From: DASRJW01 sp964567755
GTDB taxonomy: Bacteria; Krumholzibacteriota; Krumholzibacteriia; G020349025
Assembly: GCA_964567755.1 (NCBI GenBank)
Contig: CAZMNW010000053.1
Location: 40,763 to 104,762 of the forward strand
DNA: 64,000 nt
Reading direction: 5' to 3'
Shown: positions 17,402 to 24,400 of the stretch, one piece after another
How the letters are laid out: each line of letters begins with the position of its first letter
How positions within the stretch are numbered: position 1 is the first letter of the stretch
Program-made: the position numbers and the translations under genes
Notes under the pieces: model-generated
The model's database searches: none
What the model saw: only the letters and a program-made list of their open reading frames with translations
What the model was told of the DNA's origin: nothing

Positions 17402-17705
17402 GTGTAAATCGAAGGCGCCGTTCGGTTGGAGGACGAGGGTTCCGTTTGACGGACCGTAAGGGAGAGAAGCGGTGAGAGCATCCCCATCGACATCGGTGTC
17501 GTTCCCCAACACACCTGGTGCCGCGATTGCGAGCGGCGTGTCACCGGTCGTCACGTAACCATCGTCGGTTGCGACGGGTGCGTCATTCTGGGCCGACACC
17601 GTGATCGTTACTGTGGCCAGATCCGACCCGCCATTATCGTCGGATGCCCGGTTAGTCAAGGCATCCGTGCCGTTCCAGTTGGCAGCCGGTGTGTAATCGA
17701 AGGCG
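17402..17705 (-). pseudogene. Orphan single Ig/cadherin-like repeat unit
   Basis: This stretch encodes one unit of the same repeat that is present 12 times in the giant gene at 21466-26940: NGGSDLATVTITVSAQNDAP, then AIAAPGVLGNDTDVDGDALT and SNGTLVLQPNGAF. Both ends carry the same phrase (gtgta-atcgaaggcg at 17402-17417 and 17691-17705, one extra base in the first), so it is one repeat period, about 290 bp. It has no start, signal peptide or context. Its upstream part is closest to repeats 8-9 and its downstream part to repeat 10 of the giant protein. Likely a recombination scrap. Confidence 0.85.
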
Positions 17706-17816
17706 AGAGACCTCCTGGTCGCTCCATTTGCATTCGACCATGAGGAGCGGGTTCAGCCCCTCGACCACACCGGAATCGACTTCTTGGCCGCCGACTTCGC
17801 GAAAATAACGCAAGCT
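17706..17816 (-). pseudogene. Tail fragment of a DUF4143-type ATPase
   Basis: About 37 codons reading SLRYFREVGGQEVDSGVVEG then LLMVECKWSDQEVSR. This matches the nuclease-like end of DUF4143 proteins; the intact relative at 10103-11221 has the corresponding DLYFIRDKEKREVDF and FMIEVKMSEEETSK. The fragment abuts the orphan Ig-like repeat unit directly. No start or AAA domain is left. Confidence 0.7.
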
Positions 17817-17865
17817 TGATGGTCCGCCCCGGTATCCCGCTGAAAGTGGACCCACTTGCAGGTGG

Positions 17866-18204
17866 GACGCCACGAGGGTTCTCGAAGCCACACCGGACAA
17901 CGTCGAACGACTTCGCGCCGCGCTGCGCGAGGCGTACGAGAACGCCCCGCACATCGACGAGATCTCCTCTGCCGACCTGCTGGGGGAATACCCGGCCGTC
18001 CGCTACTATCCGCCAACGGGCGATCTGTACTTCGATGTGGTGACACGCCTTGGCGAATCCGTCCGGTACGAAACCGTCGATGCCGAGATCGAGGGCACGC
18101 GCGTGAGGGTCGCGGCCCCGGCGGCACTCTATCGCCTCAAGAAGGGGACCGTGCGGGCAAAGGATCATCAGGACGCGGCTGCGTTGCGCGAACGCTTAGG
18201 ATGA
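17866..18204 (+). pseudogene. C-terminal fragment of an AbiEii-like nucleotidyltransferase
   Basis: In frame to a TGA at 18202-18204 this reads VLEATPDNVERLRAALREAY, then LYFDVVTRLGESVRYETVDA and ALYRLKKGTVRAKDHQDA before the end. That is the C-terminal two thirds of a family of small nucleotidyltransferases (relatives continue upstream with a GG...D.D motif), with the metal-binding N-terminal part gone. It is a different subfamily from the intact gene at 4597-5175. The left border lies near 17866, after about 50 bp that I could not assign. Confidence 0.7.
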
Positions 18205-18212
18205 GGGCTGAC

Positions 18213-18399
18213 ATGCCGGTACAGAAGTTCCGCTCGATCGAGGAAACAACGCGACCGTGCCCGAATCCCGGCGGCCGGACTTCGAGCGGTTCCTGTGGCA
18301 CTGCGCCCGCTACTGGGCGATCGCCCCGAAGGTCTATCCGCGCGGCGGGTTGGACGATCAAGCGAGAGAGATCTATCGATCCGAAGGGCACCGAGAAGA
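18213..18399 (+). pseudogene. Frameshifted remnant of a small nucleotidyltransferase partner gene
   Basis: It begins ATG CCG GTA, MPVQKFRSIEE, a start typical (from memory) of about 70-residue proteins encoded beside this class of nucleotidyltransferase. After about 20 codons the homologous reading continues in another frame (PDFERFLWHCARYWAIAPKV), so a small insertion or deletion near 18270-18280 has broken it. It follows the broken nucleotidyltransferase by 8 bp, the same paired arrangement as the intact cassette at 4337-5175 but with the gene order reversed. Confidence 0.5.
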
Positions 18400-18422
18400 A
18401 CGGTCATCCACACGCCACATAT

Positions 18423-20771
18423 TCAGATTCCGAAAGTTCCCCTGGCGAGACCGAACTTGCGCATGCGATTGGACACGGTATTGCGGCTCATGCCAAGCAG
18501 CCTTGCGGCACCGGAAATGCTTCCGCGCGACTCCTTGAGTGCCTTGGCGATGCGTGTGCGTTCGAATTCGACGAGGTCGCGCTCGAATGGCGACACGTCG
18601 CCCCCAGATGTTCGGCCTCGGTACTCGGGCGGCAGATCCGACAGCAGGATCTCGCTTCGCCCCCAGGCCTTTGCATGCATGTATCCACACAAATTCCGCA
18701 GCTCGCGCACATTTCCTGGCCATGCATAACCCAACATCCAGCCTTCGAGATCGGCTGTCAGCAAAGGTACATCCCCGCCTTGGGCGGCGTCCTGTAAGAA
18801 TACTCGTGCTAGATCTAGAACGTCCTCCGGACGCTCTCGCAAAGCCGGCACATGGATCCGAAACGCATTGAGTCGGAACAGAAGGTCGGGACGAAAGCGC
18901 CCTTCCTGGACGAGAGAATCCAGGTCTCGATTCGTGGATGCAACCACCCGCACGTCACAACGGCGGCTGCGTACTTCACCGACACGACGCACCTCTCCGG
19001 TGTCGAGAAACCGCAGCACCTTGACCTGGGCCATCAATGGCAAATCTCCGATCTCGTCCATGAGAACGGTTCCCTTGTGAGCGGCCTCGAACAAGCCGGG
19101 CTTTTCTCGTGTGGCGCCGGTGAAGGCGCCCGCCACATACCCGAACAGTTCGCTCTCCACGAGCGCCTCGGGCAAGGCGCCGCAATTGATTGCGATGAGT
19201 GGAGATCCTGCGCGCTCGCTTGTCTGATGCAGCAGCTGCGCAACGATCTCCTTCCCAGCGCCAGTCTCGCCCACGATCAATGCGGGGAACCGACTTCGAG
19301 CTGCGACACGCATGGCGTCCAGCGTCGCGCCAAAGGCAGGGCTCCGGGATGCTATGGAGTATCCCTGCAAAGGATCGTGATCAGGCCGTATGCGGGTAAT
19401 CCTGCGTTGATGACCTGAAACCTCGTGGAGCCGAATCTTCCACACTTTGCTCCCGAGCGCCGTGAAGTAGTGCGTCGCCGCAACCACGGCATCCGCCAAC
19501 CAAGGCAGTTTCTCCGCTTCTAATCGCTTGTCCTTCAAGATCAGGTATACCGTGCGCGCATACTCGAACCGATCCGCCAGCTGATCGAGGTCGCGCAAGA
19601 CCTCACGCATTCGGGTCGTGAGGTCCTCGATGTCCGAGCTGGCGACGAGGCCATAAGCTCGGCGCGCCAGCACCGCTTCTCGCTTCTCTCCTCGCGATCC
19701 GCACAATTCGATCGCTCGCTGCAGGTCGCGCACCGCCGCGCCCATGTCGTTGAGCATGGCATGCACCTCGCCTCGCCGGCGCAAGATCTCCATCATGACA
19801 TCGCCGTGCTTGGCGATCTCTTTCGCCTGCTCGTGGGCCTCATTCAGGTAACGCAGAGCATCAACCGCATTTCCTTCATCCGCGCATGTTTCCCCCAGAA
19901 ACTCCAGCGACAAACAAACCTGGCGGCTCGATGCTTCGACTCGGGCCAAGTTAAGGGCTTGCCCATGGAAATCCTTGGCAACACTGTAATTCCCTTGGAG
20001 CCTGTAAAGATGACCCAGATTGTTGAATACCATTACCTGGTAAACATGATCACCGGGCTCCGAGAGATGTGCCTGCGCACCCAGGAACATTGACCTTGCT
20101 TCGGGCAACTTGCCCAACTTTAGCAAGCAGACGCCTCGGTTAATGAGTAAACGGATCCGCGTCCGCGCGAACCCGCGACTGGGGAGATTGCCGATAGCTT
20201 CGTCAAGACAGTTCAAGGCGCGATCGACATTCCCTTCGCTCCGCGCTACCAGGGATAGACTGTTCAAGCAGAGCACCAATTCCTGGACTCGACCTTGAAG
20301 GCGGTAGAATGCGGCTGCCTTCTGAAGAAATGAGGTGGCCCAAGGATAGTGTCCAGTTCTGTAGCAAGCGACGCCTATGATGCGAAACGCCCTCGCCCGA
20401 TCCTGGTCGTGCGGGTCGAGATCCCGGGCGTGAAGTGCCGCGAGATGTACAGCATCTCTAATCTTTCCGGCGAGCACCCGCCAGTGCGCGTCGATCAAAT
20501 CTACTTGAACTCGATCTCGAGCAGTTGTCGTTCGATGCCGGAGATCGGAAACTAGACCCTCTAGAGCGTTGAACTTCCTCGAGATCAGAAGGCATTCTGC
20601 CCGAAGCACAAGACATCGGAAGCGTGTTTCTTCATCCCAAGCCGACGCTTCCGTGAGATCAAGTAACTTCATAGCTCGCTGCGTACGCTCAGTGATCACA
20701 CAGTGCGCAGCACGTTTCAGTGTCGCGTCGATCTGAGGCGCCGATCGGATCTTGGTGTGGTCTTGCGACAT
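18423..20771 (-). CDS. TPR-containing sigma-54-dependent transcriptional activator
   Basis: 782 residues. The N-terminal 400 or so residues are TPR-like helices (for example VFNNLGHLYRLQGNYSVAKD and LLINRGVCLLKLGKLPEARS), with no receiver or GAF domain. The central AAA+ domain has Walker A GETGAGKE (501-508), the sigma-54 contact loop GAFTGA (548-553), Walker B VLMDEIGD and the arginine-finger region. A Fis-type helix-turn-helix (SGAARLLGMSRNTVSNRM) closes the protein. It would activate RpoN promoters in response to whatever the TPR part binds. It is the second gene of a two-gene operon: the small secreted protein at 20790-21119 ends 18 bp upstream. DNA and protein target unknown. Confidence 0.92.
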   Translation of the reverse strand: MSQDHTKIRSAPQIDATLKRAAHCVITERTQRAMKLLDLTEASAWDEETRFRCLVLRAECLLISRKFNALEGLVSDLRHRTTTARDRVQVDLIDAHWRVLAGKIRDAVHLAALHARDLDPHDQDRARAFRIIGVACYRTGHYPWATSFLQKAAAFYRLQGRVQELVLCLNSLSLVARSEGNVDRALNCLDEAIGNLPSRGFARTRIRLLINRGVCLLKLGKLPEARSMFLGAQAHLSEPGDHVYQVMVFNNLGHLYRLQGNYSVAKDFHGQALNLARVEASSRQVCLSLEFLGETCADEGNAVDALRYLNEAHEQAKEIAKHGDVMMEILRRRGEVHAMLNDMGAAVRDLQRAIELCGSRGEKREAVLARRAYGLVASSDIEDLTTRMREVLRDLDQLADRFEYARTVYLILKDKRLEAEKLPWLADAVVAATHYFTALGSKVWKIRLHEVSGHQRRITRIRPDHDPLQGYSIASRSPAFGATLDAMRVAARSRFPALIVGETGAGKEIVAQLLHQTSERAGSPLIAINCGALPEALVESELFGYVAGAFTGATREKPGLFEAAHKGTVLMDEIGDLPLMAQVKVLRFLDTGEVRRVGEVRSRRCDVRVVASTNRDLDSLVQEGRFRPDLLFRLNAFRIHVPALRERPEDVLDLARVFLQDAAQGGDVPLLTADLEGWMLGYAWPGNVRELRNLCGYMHAKAWGRSEILLSDLPPEYRGRTSGGDVSPFERDLVEFERTRIAKALKESRGSISGAARLLGMSRNTVSNRMRKFGLARGTFGI

Positions 20772-20789
20772 GGGCGAGGTGTCCTGGCC

Positions 20790-21119
20790 TCAGGATGCCG
20801 GAGATCTGATCCTGGTAGCGCTTGCAAGCATCAATCTAAACAGCGATCGCACTTGCGAAAAAATTCCCGGCGCCCTCGATGGCGCGACCGGAAGCCGGCG
20901 TGCCGCGGAAGCGATACTTCCGGCAACAGCCATCCCCGCGTCATTCGAAGTTGTCTCCCGCTGAGTAACATCCGGTGCGTCGTCGTCGCCTAGCTGGCCA
21001 CCGGTGCCAATCGGATGTGGATCCGAGACTTCCCTGGGAGGACGGACGGCGTACGCCTCATGGGCAACTACGCCAAGGAACATGGCGATCAAGAACCCGA
21101 GACAGTAGATTCGTCGCAT
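20790..21119 (-). CDS. Small exported protein paired with the TPR/sigma-54 activator
   Basis: 109 residues from the ATG at 21117-21119, chosen for the GGTGGAGGTGG site just upstream and because it starts with a signal peptide (MRRIYCLGFLIAMFLGVVAHEAYA). The mature part has a short polar, acidic middle (PHPIGTGGQLGDDDAPDVTQ) and ends in a basic amphipathic helix (FSQVRSLFRLMLASATRI). I know of no named family; a GDDDxPD stretch after a signal peptide recurs, as I recall, in small proteins beside similar regulators in uncultured bacteria. Its position 18 bp upstream of the activator suggests it is the signal or target of that regulator, which is inference. Confidence 0.6.
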   Translation of the reverse strand: MRRIYCLGFLIAMFLGVVAHEAYAVRPPREVSDPHPIGTGGQLGDDDAPDVTQRETTSNDAGMAVAGSIASAARRLPVAPSRAPGIFSQVRSLFRLMLASATRIRSPAS

Positions 21120-21207
21120 CGCGCCACCTCCACCAGCAACCCATCCCCTCACACCCGTTGGTTTGGGCGGTCCTTTTCGTCATGGAAAACATCGCAGAGG
21201 TGGTGAG

Positions 21208-21236
21208 ATCCTAGGCCTGCCTCTGGCGGTCGTCAA
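21208..21236 (-). promoter_or_regulatory. Candidate sigma-70 promoter of the secreted-protein/activator operon
   Basis: On the minus strand TTGACG (complement of 21231-21236) and TAGGAT (complement of 21208-21213) are separated by 17 bp. Transcription would begin near 21200, leaving a leader of about 80 bases before the ATG at 21119. The rest of the 346-bp gap (21120-21465) shows no gene. Confidence 0.35.
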
Positions 21237-21465
21237 GGCTTGTCCAGGGCCGAAGCCTGGTTTGGGTGGCTCGAGGCGGGTCGTCCGTGGTGGGCCATAC
21301 TGCTTAGCAGAATGGTAATGTTGCGATCGAACGTTACGGATTCGTCTGGGGGGCTCCTGAAATGGTGGAGGCGAGCCCGAAGGGCCCTGTTCCCTCTTCT
21401 TCAACCGCTCATTCCGGGGCTGGCGCGGGTGGATCGCGAGCCGGCGAACCGGCCTGCGTCCGTGC

Positions 21466-24400
21466 CTATTGGATGAAAATCAGCTTTGACGTCAGCGTTC
21501 GCGTGTGGCTGCGCAAGCGGACGAAGTAGATGCCCGATTCGACTGGGGTTCCCCCGTCGGTCCGGGTATCCCACACAGCCTCGTGGCGGCCGGGTTGCAG
21601 CATTTCGTCCACTAGCTTGCGCACTTGCTGGCCGCGCGCATTGAAGATCACGAGCTCCACCCTGGATGTGGCTTCGAGGACATAGACCAACGTCGTGCGA
21701 CCGTTGAAGGGGTTCGGGTAAACGCGTAGTTCCCCGGCGTGACCCGGTGTCGTCGCCGCATCGTCCGAGCCCAAGACCTCCTCCTGGCCGGGTGCGCGCT
21801 GGCCTTCCTGACTCGCAATCGAGCCGGCGACGCCGACCGTGATGGAGACTTGGCCGGAGCTGCTGCCACCGTTCCCGTCCTCGGCTGAGTAGCTGAAAGT
21901 ATCGGTTCCGGTGAAGCTTGAATTTGGCGTGTAAGAGAAGCTCCCATCCGCCATCAACGTCAGTGCGCCGTTTGTGGGTCCCACCGTGGCAACCGCGCCC
22001 AACGGATCGGCGTCGGCATCGCTATCGTTGACAAGCACTCCCGGTGCCGGCACAGAGAGCGTGCTGTCCATGTCGACGGTGTAGCTGTCGTCGACCGTGG
22101 TCGGAGCATCGTTCACCGCATTCACCATGAGAGTGACGATCGCGCTGCTGGTGCCACCGTTGCCGTCATCGACAGCGTAGGTGAACGAATCACCACCGTG
22201 GAAATTCGCGGCCGGTGTGTACGTGAAGGAACCATCCGCGCTCAGGACGAGCGCACCATTGGCGGGACCGGTGGTGACGACTGTAGTCAGGACGTCTCCG
22301 TCCGGATCACCGTCATTCCCCAGGACGCCTGGCGTCACCACCTGGAGGGGAACATCCTCGTCGGTCCCATAAGCATCATTTGTCGACACGGGTGCGTCGT
22401 TCTCGGCCGACACCGTGATCGTGACCGTGGCCTGATCCGACCCACCGCTTCCATCCGATACCGTGTAGGTGAATGAGTCCGCACCGCTCCAACCGGAAGC
22501 AGGTGTGTATTCGAACGCGCCGTTCGGTTGGAGGACGAGGGTTCCGTTTGACGGGCCCGAAGTGAGAGACGCGGTGAGAGCATCTCCGTCGGCATCCGTG
22601 TCGTTCGCGATCACTCCGGGTGCGGCCACAGAGAGTGGTGTGTCCTCGGATGTGGTGTACGCATCGGCGGCAGCGACCGGCGCGTCGTTCTCGGTGGACA
22701 CCGTGATCGTCACGGTCGCCAACGACGAGCCTCCGTTCCCATCGGACGCCGTGTAGGCGAATGCATCTGCGCCGCTCCAACCTGCGGCCGGCGTGTAATC
22801 GAACGCGCCGTTTGTTTGCAGCACGAGCGTGCCGTGAGCCGGGCCCGACTCGAGCGCCGCCATGAGAGCGTCTCCATCGGCATCCGTGTCGTTCGCCAAC
22901 ACACCAGGCGCCGCGATCGCGAGCGGCGTGTCCTCGGTCGTCACATGATCATCGTCGGCTGCACTGGGTGTGTCGTTCTGGGCCGACACCGTGATCGTCA
23001 CTGTTGCCAGATCCGATCCGCCAATGCCGTCGGATGCCCGGTACGCGAAGGCATCCGTGCCGTTCCAGTGGGTATCCGGTGTGTAATCGAACGCGCCATT
23101 GGCTTGCAGCACCAGCGTGCCATGAGAAGGACCCGAGGTGAGCGCTGCGGTAAGCTCGTCGCCATCGAGATCCGTATCGTTCGCCAATACTCCGGGTGCC
23201 GCAATTGCGAGCGGGGTGTCTTCATTGGTCGCGTAGATGTCGTCGGCCGCGATCGGACCATCGTTCTCGGAAGTGACCGTGATCGTCACCGTCGCCAACG
23301 CCGACCCGTCATTGCCGTCCGAAGCCGTGTAGGTAAAGGCATCCGCGCCGTTCCACCCTGCGGCCGGTGTGTAATCGAACGCGCCATCGGCTTGCAGTAC
23401 GAGCGTGCCATGAGACGGACCCGACGAGAGCGCCGCCGTGAGAGCATCCCCATCTGCATCCGTGTCGTTCCCCAACACACCAGGTGCTGTCACTGCGAGT
23501 GGTGTGTCCTCGGCAGTGGTCAGGGTGTCGGCCACGGCCACCGGGCCATCTTGGACAGGAGTGACCTGCAATGTAACGGTGCCCAAATCTCCGCCACCAT
23601 TTCCATCGCTCACCGTGTACTGGAAGCTATCCATGCCGTAGAAGTCTGCCGCCGGCACATACGTGAACTCCCCGTTCGCTGCAACGACCAGGCTCCCATG
23701 CGCCGGCGCGGTCGAGAGCGCGGCCGACAACCCATCGCCGTCCACATCCGTGTCGTTCGCCAGGACTCCGGGTGATGCGACTTGCAGCGACTCGTCTTCC
23801 GCCAGCGAGTACGCCTCGTTCGTGGCCACGGGAGGATCGTTCACCGCATTCACGATTAAAATCACGGTCGTCGAGTCCATGCCCCCATTGCCATCCGTCA
23901 GCCTGTAGGTGAACGCATCGCTGCCGACGTAGTTCACGGCTGGTGCATAGGTGAAAGACCCATTCATGTTCAGCATCAACGCGCCATGCGACGCATCCTG
24001 AGTAAGCGCGACACGCAAGGGGTCGCCATCCACGTCGCTGTCATTGCCCAGCACACCCGGGGCCGCCGCTTCGAGCTCGCCATCTTCAGCGACCGCGAAG
24101 CTATCCGCTGCCGCCACAGGCGCATCGTTCACCGAGTTCACCGTGATCGTCACCGTCCCAGTGTCGGTGCCGCCGGCGCCATCTCCCGCCTGATAGACAA
24201 AATTCGCGCTGCCGTGGAAGTGCGCGGGCGGCATGTAGGTGAACCCACCCGCGGCAGCGAGAACCAGGCTCCCTTGCGCCGGAGGCGTGAGAAGCACGGC
24301 CGCGAGCGTCTGGCCATCGACGTCGGTGTCGTTGCCGAGGACACCGGGCACCGCAACGCTCAGTGTTTCGTCCTCGGCCATGACGAAGGCATCATCGGTT

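Noticed and set aside
17832..17865. A stretch GAAAGTGGACCCACTT and following bases that looked like an insertion-sequence end
   Set aside because: No matching inverted end, no transposase remnant and no target duplication could be found nearby, so an IS call is not supported.
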